Positions 36,600 through 46,268 of a DNA stretch of 64,000 nt are shown here, one piece after another. The position numbers were made by a program, and so were the translations under genes. The DNA comes from Nageia nagi. Lineage: Eukaryota; Pinophyta. Position 1 is the first letter of the stretch. Each line of letters starts with the position of its first letter. The notes under the pieces are model-generated. The model saw only the letters and a program-made list of their open reading frames with translations. It ran no database searches and was not told the DNA's origin. Where the stretch lies: contig JBITNC010000001.1 in the NCBI GenBank assembly GCA_050084985.1, forward strand, positions 76,074,001 through 76,138,000, written 5' to 3'.

Positions 36600-37330
36600 T
36601 TTCATCACTGTCATGCTTATTTAATTCAATATTAATCAAGCATACTTTATCAAATATTCTCAATTTTGATCATATTAATGATGCTTTATCAGTAGTCATT
36701 ATCTTAGTTTTATCATATTCGTTTATTGCAAAGTTACAATTAATATTTATCATATTAAATGTATTTTTATCTTATTGATTTGCTTTTAAATTGAATTTAT
36801 TATTTGTCATATTAATTGCATTTCAATCATACTCGAATATGTTAAAAATGTGAGTAATATTAGTCATGTTAATCACATTTTTATCATAGTTAATTACTTT
36901 GAAAAATGCAATTAATATCAGTCATATTAATTATATTTTTTATCATAATGATATACTTGAAAATTACAATTATAATTTATCATATTAATTATATTTCGGT
37001 CATAGTCATTTGAAAAATGTAATTAACATTAGTCATATTAATTATATTTTTTTATCATAATAATTTATGGGGAAAAATCAATTTATATTAGTCATGTTGA
37101 TTGAATTTTGAACCATGATCATCTATTGAAAAATTGCAATTAAATATTTTTCATATTATTTGTAATTTGATCATAGTCGTTTATTTGTCATATATTAATT
37201 AGTATTAGGCATGTTAATTATGTTTGATCATAATCATTTGTTTTATTTAGTCAAAATTGAATTTATTTGAAGAGCATAAATATTTATCTTGTTTTATTAA
37301 TGTTTATCATATTAATAATACTAATTTGTT
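36600..37330. repeat. degenerate ~60-bp tandem array, about ten copies
   Basis: Recurring pattern TTAGTCATATTAATTA, then TTTTTATCATAAT and TTGAAAAATGCAATTAATAT, at intervals of about 60 bases. Copies are strongly diverged. It lies within the probable LTR. Confidence 0.75.
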
Positions 37331-38370
37331 TTATTGTCAATAAGCATAAAATTAGATAGACAAAATTCTCAAATCATCTTGCTATGTCACCAAGGGATCA
37401 TCTAAAAAATAAGGAAGATAATCTAGAACACTAATTACTATTTTACCAATTCACTTTGTTTCTCCAAATATGTTGATATATGCTCAACACAAAAGATAAG
37501 AAAAATAAATTGGAATGTCCTCAATTTATCTCAAATCAATTGAGATCAAATCCAATTCGAATTCAATAAAGATCTAATAACACAATAGCCATATATTTTA
37601 TGGAATCCATTTGAAATTTGTATTGGAAGAGGATCTAATGAAGAAAATATATTTAAGCAAGCTTTCCCCTCATTTTGGGTCTGGTAACTTGTGCAAACAT
37701 TTGGTTTTCAAATTGTCAAATTCTTGAGTCTTGTAGCTATGAATTCGAGGACTTGAGTCATATAGTAAATAATACTGATAATTTGGGAAGAGGATTTGGG
37801 TACTCTTGGTCTTGAGATAAGCTATAAATCAATCATTCCAAGCTTTACTCCTCCTAACAAACCACAAACATACCCATCACACTTTCCCATATATTTTACA
37901 TATTTAATTTTTATAGTAGCTTAGTCTTGACATATAATCATGATTTGAATCTTTACCTTTGTTTTTTGGTTTACGGGTTACAAAAAACTGAGGCTCAAGG
38001 TATTTTATTAGGAAAATGTTATAACATTTTTAGAAATTCCTACAATCAATGCATTTTGATAGTGGACTTAAAGTTGAGCATTCTAAGGGTAATTTCAGGA
38101 TCAACTTGGTAAAGAAGAGTACTAGCATTGAACATTCTTTATCATCAAGTAAAATTTGGTATTTATTAACACCACCTTAAGAAATTTATGTCAATCTAGT
38201 TGGAGTTATATTTATTTGTAAGGATGGCTTGAGAAATCTTCCTTAGTATTTTAATCACATCTTTTATTTCAATTCTATGCATATAGGAATTACTCTAGCC
38301 TGCACACAACTACTATATGTACAAAATTAGTTAATCATAAAAGGTACCATTTTTATTCAAAACACCTAGC

Positions 38371-38491
38371 ACACAAAATAATAAGATCAAATGAGAAAGG
38401 ACCAAAAAAATACCAATAACATGATATAAGGTTAACATGATAAAACACCTAGGTGGGATCACCTTAGGTGGATTAAAATTAGGTGTCAATA
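38371..38491 (-). repeat. second copy of the 481-599 LTR end
   Basis: Shares AAAATAATAAGATCA, AACATGATATAAG, TTAACATGATAAAA and AATTAGGTGTCAA with 481-599 in the same orientation, with small indels. Confidence 0.8.
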
Positions 38492-38559
38492 ACTCCCATT
38501 ACTAGTGTTTAGATTCACTTTTGATTGATTTATAGGAGTTATAGGTGTATTCATCTCTT

Positions 38560-39060
38560 AATTATGGCATTTAAACCTGCCTTTCGTGAGGGGGCAGTCC
38601 TTGATTTTATGGTCAATCAATTGGTAATGGTGATAGGTGTTGGGAAAATTGATATAAACTAACCTCTAGTAGTAGGATAAATTATCAACTTTGAGCACTA
38701 GATGATACCTGAGATCCTTGGATAAATATATTTTCATGTAGACTCTTTTATATGAGAACACCCCATAGAACCTTGGTTGTTCTATATAGACAAATGTACC
38801 TAAGGGAGCTATAATATTTTCTAAAAAAGGCCTAAGAGGGACTCGGATACTATAGAGCTCAAACCATACATAAAATTCCAACAAAGAATCATCCTCGATA
38901 AAAATAATTTATGTCCATGGTTGACACACCAAGAATGAGTTTCTAAAATACCATGGGACATGGTCAAACATAAATTTGGCATGGTGTTCATGAGGAAAAT
39001 GAAATAGAAAGAAACCTTTATTAAGGTTTTGAATACACTTAAATTTTACACACTAAGATG
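38560..39060 (-). pseudogene. DUF4283/zinc-knuckle type fragment
   Basis: 38884-38666 reads WFELYSIRVPLRPFLENIIA then PLGTFVYIEQPRFYG and a KIYLSKDLRYHLVLKVDN segment. This resembles the DUF4283 to zinc-knuckle region of plant LINE ORF1 or gag-like proteins ('W..L..LP...W.....IA..LG.....'). Downstream in another frame YHHYQLIDHKIKDCPL looks like a damaged knuckle ('C..C...GH....C'). The parent element is not otherwise visible; it is cut off at the copia LTR on one side and the 38371-38491 repeat on the other. Confidence 0.5.
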
Positions 39061-39077
39061 TCCAATATTTCTACACC

Positions 39078-39636
39078 TGGTTACGTTCTAGAACTTGAAC
39101 TCAATTGAAGACCATTTGAAGTTAACTGAATATCAAATATCCAACTTGTATTTCTAACTCTCTACCTGAAAATGTAGCCACCACTAGTTTTCATCAAGTC
39201 TAAACACTTTTTCCACTGTATTTATTACCTTTTGAACATGATCTTATTCCAAAAATGTGACTACATTTTAGTCAATATTAGTTTTGGTGGCTAATGGTGA
39301 CTTCTCTTTTTAGTTTTCCCTTGTTCAATTATATAGATAGGTGTAATAAGTTTAGGGAAGGATCCCAAACATCCTAGTAGTATATATTTATTTTTTCTTT
39401 AGACTATAATATGGGATGAATAATAATCAACAATCCAACATCCATAGTTGTAATTTTAAGTGTTTGACACAATGTTAATCATTATTAAATCCTATATAAA
39501 GTTTGAGTTTAAGACCCAATCTACATTATTATTTCAAATTCTATTTGAATAGTCTTGGTTCTATTGTTATTATTATATTATCTAAGTTGTATATGAATAT
39601 AAAATTGGTTTATGTTATATTTAATTAAATTTCTCA
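39078..39636 (+). repeat. 5' LTR of the old Copia-type element
   Basis: Begins TGGTTACGTTCTAGAACTTG and ends TTTCTCA; colinear with 42082-42287 plus 50728-51165 (shared CTAATGGTGACTTCT-type segment, GGATCCCAAACATCCTAGTA, GTGTTTGACACAATGTTAATC). Substantial divergence shows age. Confidence 0.85.
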
Positions 39637-39787
39637 TTTGATATAAAACTAATAAGATCATAGTAGGAGATATTATTTAAGAGATTAGCTAGGTAAAAAT
39701 AAACATTTGGGATCATGAAAGAGTGATTTACTAAATTTCTTATTTTCCTAGTTGATTGTTAATTGTTTTGTTATTAGACTAGTTGTT

Positions 39788-40090
39788 ATGGACAACAACA
39801 CTAACCTACCTATTCCAAAGTTTGAAGGAGATTATTTTCAACTATGGAATATCAAAATGGATACTTTTTTGATATGTAAATATTTATGGGATATTGTAGT
39901 TATTGGATATGAAGAACCATATTAAAGCAACTTAGAAGTAGAAGAGAGGACAACTAGAAAAGAATAACAACATCAAAACTATTTGGCCCTTTTGGCACTC
40001 AGAAAAGATATAAAGCAAAGTTTTTTTTCTCTTACTAATAGTTGTAAATTAAATTTTGAATCTTAGAGGATTTTGGATGCAAATTTTGGG
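39788..40090 (+). pseudogene. Copia-type gag N-terminus (relic)
   Basis: ATG at 39788 opens MDNNTNLPIPKFEGDYFQLW then NIKMDTFLICKYLWDIV, the start of plant Copia gag ('PKFDG.NY..W...M...L....LW..V'). Stops appear after about 45 codons and again 30 codons later. The reading is lost by about 40090 and no zinc knuckle or protease follows. Confidence 0.8.
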
Positions 40091-42070
40091 AGTGATAATA
40101 TCATTCATGTAGATGCTTATGAAGAATGTATTTTTAAAAATCTAGATGATTGTGAGTTTGATTATGATGTGAGTAATGTTGATGATTATTTTAGCAAGGG
40201 GGATCAACCCTACTTTTGTAGACATACATTCTATTCTCTTGTATAGGAAGAGACTTTGAAGCCTACATTACAAATCTAAGAAGAATAGGAGTTTATGCTT
40301 AAAAAGGAAGAGGAGAAAAAGAGGTTTTGCTACTCCTAGAGGCATAGTAAATTGGAATGAAGAGAATAATTTTGTTTCAAATTTTGTAGAAGAAGCACTT
40401 GAAGAGTACATTATGGAAGAGCATCTTAAGGATAAAATACAATCTCATGAATGTATTCTTGATTTTTTTCTAGATTTGTCACTTAGAGAGTATCTCTTAG
40501 AAGAAGCATAAGATATTATTCTAGAAATTGCAAATATAGATGTATGTGATGTTGTTTCTTAAGATCCAAATTAAAAATTTGGTTGTGATGTTGATGTAGT
40601 TGCAACTATAAAAGATTTTCTACAAGGGAAACATACATATGTTGAAGAGATCAAAGATGTTGGATTTTCCCTTATGGAAGAGAATGCTTACAATTATCTT
40701 AATAATCCTAATGCTTGTGTTAATGATTTTTTTTAGTTTTGTATGATCCTCTATAAAAAGATATTGAAGGTGTTGGAGTTCCTCCAAAGGCTAAGAAAAA
40801 TGAAGACAAAGTTATACTAGAAGATTGGGTTAAAGACCACTCAAATAGAGTAGTTATTAATTTTAAAAGGGTTATTCCACAATTATATTTTAAAGAGTAT
40901 TTATTTGATAATTTAAATCTTGTAGAATCAATTTTTGATGAGAATATCATGGCTGGTCCATTGTGAGATCCATGATCAATTCTTTTTTAATAAGTATGAT
41001 GTAAAAAGTATTATATTATTTCATGATTCCATGATTGAGGATTTTAGTGATGACCACTCTTTAATAGTAATATATGTTCTAAGTGAAGAAGAGAATAGGA
41101 AAATATTATCTTGCTAATCTACATGATTTGAAGGATATAAATTATTTTGTGAGCTAGTTTGGTGATAAGATTGCATGTGATGATGTTGAGAATGATTTGT
41201 GTTTTGATGAGATAGCATTTGATGATGTTCATGATTTGAAAGAGGAAAATTGTTATGCATTAGGCTGTCCCAATCATGATTATTTTACAAAAATATTGAT
41301 TTTTGGATATCACTCATTTGCAGTGGCTTCAATAATGTTTATGGACTATCTTTTGTACAAATTTGTTAAGGAATAAAGAACTTTTGTTGTTGAGAAAAAG
41401 AAATAGTTGAAGAATTTTTGCTTAGTTTTTTGTGATCTAATTTGGGAGAATAAAATGTTTTTGATGGATTTTGATGAGAATGATATTTTGGGTAAGGTTG
41501 TTCATGATTGTTTATGTATTATAAAGACTACAAAATATAGTAAAATTATTCTTGTGAACAATAGCTGAAAATTATTTTAAATCATTTTTGTAAAAATTTT
41601 GTTGTTCGAATGGAAAGTAAGTTATTGTTGATGGTTGATAATATATTTGTTGATGATTTTTTTTGCTGATATGCAAAAGGTTGCTAAGATTGTTGTATGG
41701 AATGGTGAGATGGATCAATTTTATAAAAACTTACATGATGTGTGAATAAATATTGTTGATGTGAATTAGAGCCCTTTTATTGATAAAATGATTTATGATG
41801 ATAATTTTGATTTGAACTTTGATATGAGTTATGTGTTTTCTAATGAAGGGGATTTTTTAATCAAAAGGCATCTAGATTTGTGAGATTTTATTTACAAGAA
41901 GATGCAAAGATGGAGGAAATCCTATTTGAAGAGCGAAAGTATGGAGAGTGCCCAAATAAGATTTTAAAACTTATATATTTTTTGGTACTAAATTGGAATA
42001 GTTATAATTTAAAGCTCTTTCAATCCACTTTTTAAATCTTTAGAACTCCTTCTTGAGTTCCTTCAACATC
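40091..42070 (+). other. internal non-pol region of the old Copia-type element
   Basis: In several plus-strand frames the sequence is Asp/Glu-rich (for example FDYDVSNVDDYFSKG and VCDVVS-type blocks with repeated GATGATG). It was probably coding once, since many short acidic stretches are open, but I recognise no domain and no pol motif. Open pieces include 40935-41117. It ends at the PPT. Confidence 0.5.
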
Positions 42071-42081
42071 AAGGGGGAGAA
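42071..42081 (+). other. polypurine tract of the old Copia-type element
   Basis: AAGGGGGAGAA immediately before the LTR start TGTTACAGC; the standard second-strand priming site of Copia elements. Confidence 0.88.
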
Positions 42082-42287
42082 TGTTACAGCTTGAATTGAG
42101 TTGAAGACTATTTGAAGTTTAAGATTAAACATTAAACTTGCATTCCCAAATCTATGCCTAGAAACGCAACCACCACTGTGTTTCATCAAGACCAAATATT
42201 GTTTCCACCATGTTTAGCACCAAAGTATCACCTTCCAAAAATGTGATCATGTTTCAGTCACTATTGGTTTTGCTGGTTAATGGTTAC
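42082..42287 (+). repeat. 3' LTR of the old Copia-type element, first part
   Basis: TGTTACAGCTTGAATTGAG to ...AATGGTTAC, matching the first third of 39078-39636. It continues at 50728 after the young element. Confidence 0.88.
42283..42287. other. target site duplication GTTAC (left)
   Basis: GTTAC directly before the left LTR of the young element; repeated at 50723-50727. Five bases is the size made by gypsy and Copia integrases. Confidence 0.93.
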
Positions 42288-43741
42288 TGTTGATTGAGAT
42301 TGTGTAATATGTGCGCCTGGAACAATCTTAACCAAAGTAGTTCACGAACAGACTGTAGGACGCAGCCTGATCTCCGGAGAAGGCCGGTTCCTTATCCATT
42401 GGGCAGAGAAAAAGTAACAGGAAAGAGATAAAAAGAGTAGGGAGCGAGAGATTTAAGCAAAAGGATAGGGTAACAAGAAAGGAAGTAAAAGGATAGGGTA
42501 ACAAGAAAGGAAGTAAAAGGATAGGGTAACGAGAGAGAAAGCAAAGGGGTAGATCACTAGTTCAGCGCGGGCTTTCGCAGTGTGCGAAACCTTGGCCTGA
42601 ATCTAGTGTCGCAGCCACAGAACAAGTTCTCACTCTCTGAATAGCTCCCCAGCTTCTACTCTACCATGTAGCAGACACAGTTATACTAGCAACCCGCAAC
42701 TATTACTCAGGAAACAAGCTAAGCTGCCACAATGTAACCAAATTAAGAATAACAATTACGAGTGCTAGACAAGAAAGGTCAAGATGGTTTCATAGTACCG
42801 GACTGAAGCTACAGGTCTTCGAGAACAAATGAAAAGGGCAATACTAGGCTTCCGACCCTAGTTTCTCTTTATTTTCATATATTTATACTGTGTTAATAAC
42901 AGTTACAGGATTACAGAATAGAAACGTTTACAAAACGGCCGCAAGATTCTGGCCTTCTTGAACTGATATCACCTACATATGACACTTGGTCGACTGTTAC
43001 AAAATTGGGCAGATCGCCGACGATTCGGTTCCCTGATGATGGCACTCAGGTATTTTGCAGACTTCCTTCTCTCCCGGAATATTCAATTCTCCAACTCGGA
43101 CTCTTCGATCTTTCCTTGCGGCCTATTTTCCTCTGGGCGCGGTCTTAATCCCAAATGTTAATCTTTACCCTTCGCCTGACGTCAGTCTTGAATCTCCGGA
43201 CTTCTTCATTCACTGGCTCCGGACACTAAATTACTCCTTGATGATGTCATCCATTCCGGGCTCCGGTTTGCTTTATGAATGCAAACTTCATATTTCCTTG
43301 TGACGTCACCTTTGAATCTCCGGAATTTCCCGCCCGCTGGTTCCGGATACTAAATTTCTCTTTGCTGATGTCATCTGTTCCGGGCTCCGGTTCTTATTCA
43401 AAATGTGAACGTCGTTTCGCCTGTGACGTCATCTCCTCCGGACTCCGGTTTCCTTTGCAATTATGAGCTTCTTCTTTTCCGTGATGTCATCTTCATATAT
43501 CCGGAATGCTTTGTTTCCCGGAGACACTTGTGCTTACTTCGTCTTTTCCGGAACTTGGTCCTTGCCGAAAGATGAATATCTTATTCTCCGCCACATCACC
43601 ATTTCATTCCGGAAAACTTTACTCTGATCCCGAGCTACGTTATCCGCTCCAAAAAACTCCAGAGAATCTAAGAATGAACCCATGGTTGAAATTAAGGTAT
43701 ACCGGGGCTTTAATAAAGAATTTATTTTGTAGGAATCTACA
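42288..43741 (-). repeat. 3' LTR of the young element
   Basis: Plus-strand view TGTTGATTGAG...GGAATCTACA. It contains a minus-strand TATAAATA box (42887-42880), a six-site TGACGTCA/TGATGTCA array in U3 (43177-43489) and three copies of a 28-bp repeat (AAAAGGATAGGGTAACAAGA...) at about 42460-42540. ORFs on its plus strand recur in the other LTR and are not genes. Confidence 0.93.
43177..43489 (-). promoter_or_regulatory. U3 array of six bZIP-type sites (3' LTR)
   Basis: TGACGTCA at 43177, 43301 and 43424, alternating with TGATGTCA at 43242, 43366 and 43482; spacings 65, 59, 65, 58 and 58 bases. Each lies with TCCGGA/CTCCGG boxes in a degenerate ~60-bp repeat. TGACGTCA is the palindromic core bound by TGA/CRE-type bZIP factors. 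The array lies upstream of the minus-strand TATA box, where U3 enhancers belong. Confidence 0.8.
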
Positions 43742-43835
43742 TTATGGCGACTTCTGAGGGAAAATTTCGCCTTTATGGAAGAGGAATTTAGAACCCAGTC
43801 TGTTATTTACATGAATCAAAGAATTGTACCTCACT
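43742..43835 (-). other. 3' non-coding end of the young element; no clear polypurine tract
   Basis: Between the last stop codon and the 3' LTR. On the minus strand the sequence touching the LTR (CAGAAGTCGCCATAA) is not purine-rich. On the plus strand TGGCGACTTCTGAGGG at 43745-43760 looks like a tRNA-complement PBS. This conflict is discussed in the findings. Confidence 0.5.
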
Positions 43836-45131
43836 TTAGCTCTGCAGACTCAGGATCTGCTCGACTTTATTCCAATTCGCCGGGATCCCGTAAAAATCTT
43901 TCAGCCTTGCTTGCGCTAAGGCTGTATGGTTCAGCACCTCATATGATATATTTGCATGTCTCCTCAGCAACTGCTGTATCCTAAAGCTGCCGTCGGCCAA
44001 AGAATCAAAGAATTTTACAAAATTTGTCTCATCGAAGGACACCAGGAGTGTATCAACATCATCCGTATTCTGAATCCTATTCCGCAGACTACTCAAAAAA
44101 TCAGCCTCTGTGACGAGTGAGCCGTCGCTTCTCCATAAGTCTGGAATTCCGGACGCATTCAACCCTTGAATTTCTGATTTTAGAGTCTCCATCTCTTGCG
44201 TCCGGCGTAGGACATTATTACGAATCTCCTGACAAACCCATTTACCCCTCCCTGGGTAATCAATCGCCGACATGAGCTCCACTCGGTCACCAATGTTATA
44301 TGACTGCAATTTCTCATTCGAGAGGCTGTTTAGTCTTTTATTTGCCTGCTTAGCCTGTTCTGAAATGGGGTTCAGAATACTCTCACATCTCGTTACCTCG
44401 GCTTCGAGCCTTTTGAGCTCTGATAAGCACAACTCCGCGTGATCCCTTAGACGGATCAAGTCTTTTATTTCTTGCATCTTCAATTCCCAAAATTTTTCTT
44501 TGGTATTCAACAGAAAAGATCTGTCGACCTTTTTAGCATCCAGCCTCGCTTGGAGTTCCGCCAGGTTAGAGTTCAGGTTGCTGATTTCTGCTGCCTTGGC
44601 ATTTATTTCCGCCTCCTTTTGAGCGAGGATAGCCTCCTTTTGGACGAGCATATCTGCCGTAGGGGCAGCCGCTAAACTAGTCTGCAAAACTGTTATGTTA
44701 TTCTCCGCCGCTTTCAGCCTTATTTTATTGTTATCTAATTGCAGCTTCATGGCCTCATGGGCCTTTTGCAGCTTGTGGTACCTGACCTCCAATTTGGTGA
44801 GTTCGGTTATATTGAGGTCCACAGCTGTTTGCAGGAGCTCATTTTTATCGCTCCGTGGGATGCTGCGGGTATCTATTCTGACCCGTGTATTCATTGATGA
44901 CGGCTCACCCTGCCCCTCTTGTGGGTCTTGGGCAATGGCCATTTCAAGCACTTTATTCTTTGGATCCATGGAGGTCCGGAATCTCACCGGATTTTCCGGT
45001 GGTAGGAGTTTTTCCATTTGCCTCTGCATCCATGCCTCTTGCCCTTGCTTAATTTGCTGATATTGCTGCATGATGCCTTTCACGGATACCTGTTGCCCGG
45101 AGACCATGATAAAGGGAGATTTTGAGCTCAA
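43836..45131 (-). CDS. young element: coiled-coil C-terminal ORF (unknown)
   Basis: Open for over 431 codons without an ATG at its 5' end; the frame stays open upstream past 45230 and overlaps the end of the preceding ORF in another frame, so it is best seen as that ORF's continuation after a frameshift. Residues ~97-275 (counted from 45131) are heptad-rich Leu/Lys/Glu/Ala (LTKLEVRYHKLQKAHEAMKL; AEISNLNSNLAELQARLDAK), a long predicted coiled coil. A more globular C-terminus follows (WRSDGSLVTEADFLSSLRNR). No transmembrane segment, zinc finger or pol motif. The function is unknown. A structural or oligomerising role is conceivable; similarity of layout to extra ORFs of other plant retroelements is inference. 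Confidence 0.75.
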   Translation of the reverse strand: MSSKSPFIMVSGQQVSVKGIMQQYQQIKQGQEAWMQRQMEKLLPPENPVRFRTSMDPKNKVLEMAIAQDPQEGQGEPSSMNTRVRIDTRSIPRSDKNELLQTAVDLNITELTKLEVRYHKLQKAHEAMKLQLDNNKIRLKAAENNITVLQTSLAAAPTADMLVQKEAILAQKEAEINAKAAEISNLNSNLAELQARLDAKKVDRSFLLNTKEKFWELKMQEIKDLIRLRDHAELCLSELKRLEAEVTRCESILNPISEQAKQANKRLNSLSNEKLQSYNIGDRVELMSAIDYPGRGKWVCQEIRNNVLRRTQEMETLKSEIQGLNASGIPDLWRSDGSLVTEADFLSSLRNRIQNTDDVDTLLVSFDETNFVKFFDSLADGSFRIQQLLRRHANISYEVLNHTALAQARLKDFYGIPANWNKVEQILSLQS

Positions 45132-46200
45132 CTCCTGAGATGCAGCAGCAACAATCTGTTGAGCCGGTGTGAAGGGGGCTAGCTTGGCTGGCCCCGGGAG
45201 TACTGCTTCCGGAAAGATCCGCTGCAGGAAGTGTTGAGATAGAGAGAGGAGCGGACGATGGAGGTGGGGAGGGTTGGGGTGATGAAGGTATTGTAATGAT
45301 GCTTGCGAGGGGAGGAATTTGTAGAATGGGTGTAGGAAGAGGGGGGCTCTGCCGTTGGGTGGACGGTGGTGAAATGAGAGATGGTATGTGTGCAGCTGGA
45401 ATAGCTGCTGGAATTGGGGGAAGGGTGATGGAAACAGAAATGGGAACAGTATGAGCCGGCAAAGCAGAAGAAAGAGAAAGAGGGGAAGAAGGAGTAGGAA
45501 GCGTACCTGAGGGCGTCGGGCTCCTCCTTCTCCTTTTAGGTGGTGGCGGTAGTGATGCCTTCTCCATCTGTGTTTTCCTTTTGGCCATGTAGACTCTTTC
45601 TGGCCTCTTAGTCACCGTCTCCGTGGAAATCTCCCTGATTTCCTCCTCATGTTGCTTTTCCCAGGCTGGTGCTTGAGACATAGCATGCCCCTGCTCTTCA
45701 CTGTCATCAGAATCTTCACCCGTAGGAACTTCTGTGGGATGTTCCAATTCCCACATCTCCTCAAATTTGTCGTCTAGATCAGATTCTAGAGGAGTGTTCC
45801 TATTCCCAGACTCAATCCTGTACTGGGTAAAGGCAGCTATTTTTTCTTCACTCCATCTCTGATCTCTTAGTGTTTTCAAAGCCTTTTTTGAGATGGAGTC
45901 GGTCTTCAGGTCAAAAACGGCTTTCCTGTTATAGAAACTCAGCCATGGCGGTAACAAGTCCTGGGTGATTACGGCGGTGGGCATCACCTTGTCTTCCTGC
46001 TCCGGATTTCGCCACTTAAGCAGCTCTGGCTTATTTTCGGCTCTAAAAGCCGGGGAATTGGGTTGGCTTCTCAGCTTCTTGCCAAAAATATCCTCTGGAT
46101 CATATAGACAATATGAACTCAATTCCTTCAATTTTAGTTTCAATAATTTGCCCCTTAAATAGTCGCTTGCTCCCCGGCTTTGGAGCACCAGGTCATGCAC
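45049..46200 (-). CDS. young element: NLS/proline-rich middle ORF (unknown)
   Basis: Open for 383 codons with no ATG at the 5' end (the first possible start is GTG at 46200). Residues 1-145 look globular and basic (LRGKLLKLKLKELSSYCLYD; DLLPPWLSFYNRKAVFDLKT). There is an acidic patch at ~147-171, a strong basic cluster PPPPKRRRRSPTP at 218-230 that fits a nuclear localisation signal, then ~110 residues rich in Pro/Ser/Ile/Leu. The last ~50 residues, ending in a Cys run, are probably out of frame: the true continuation is the coiled-coil ORF. No family recognised. Confidence 0.7.
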   Translation of the reverse strand: MHDLVLQSRGASDYLRGKLLKLKLKELSSYCLYDPEDIFGKKLRSQPNSPAFRAENKPELLKWRNPEQEDKVMPTAVITQDLLPPWLSFYNRKAVFDLKTDSISKKALKTLRDQRWSEEKIAAFTQYRIESGNRNTPLESDLDDKFEEMWELEHPTEVPTGEDSDDSEEQGHAMSQAPAWEKQHEEEIREISTETVTKRPERVYMAKRKTQMEKASLPPPPKRRRRSPTPSGTLPTPSSPLSLSSALPAHTVPISVSITLPPIPAAIPAAHIPSLISPPSTQRQSPPLPTPILQIPPLASIITIPSSPQPSPPPSSAPLSISTLPAADLSGSSTPGASQASPLHTGSTDCCCCISGVELKISLYHGLRATGIRERHHAAISAN

Positions 46201-46268
46201 TTTGTGGGGAGAGCATAGACTCCTCTCTTTTTGGCGGTAGCTCCGTATTTGGAGTCAATATAATCCAT

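Larger units (their letters stand above)
36551..38491 (+). repeat. probable LTR of plus-strand Tat-like relic
   Basis: Begins TGTGGACACCTAAATATAG after a purine-rich stretch. The right limit is uncertain: TTAGGTGTCAATA at 38479-38491 would give inverted ends with the start, but 38371-38491 also matches the end of the LTR at 481-599, which lies in the opposite orientation, so two LTR fragments may abut. It includes a degenerate tandem array (36600-37330). Confidence 0.45.

Noticed and set aside
42979-43757. Several plus-strand ORFs of 60-83 codons in the left LTR
   Set aside because: They recur at 49960-50804 in the right LTR, have no motif, and lie opposite to the U3 of a minus-oriented element.
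44695-45060. 121-codon plus-strand ORF
   Set aside because: Reverse-strand shadow of the coiled-coil ORF; composition explained by the antisense of Leu/Lys/Glu codons.
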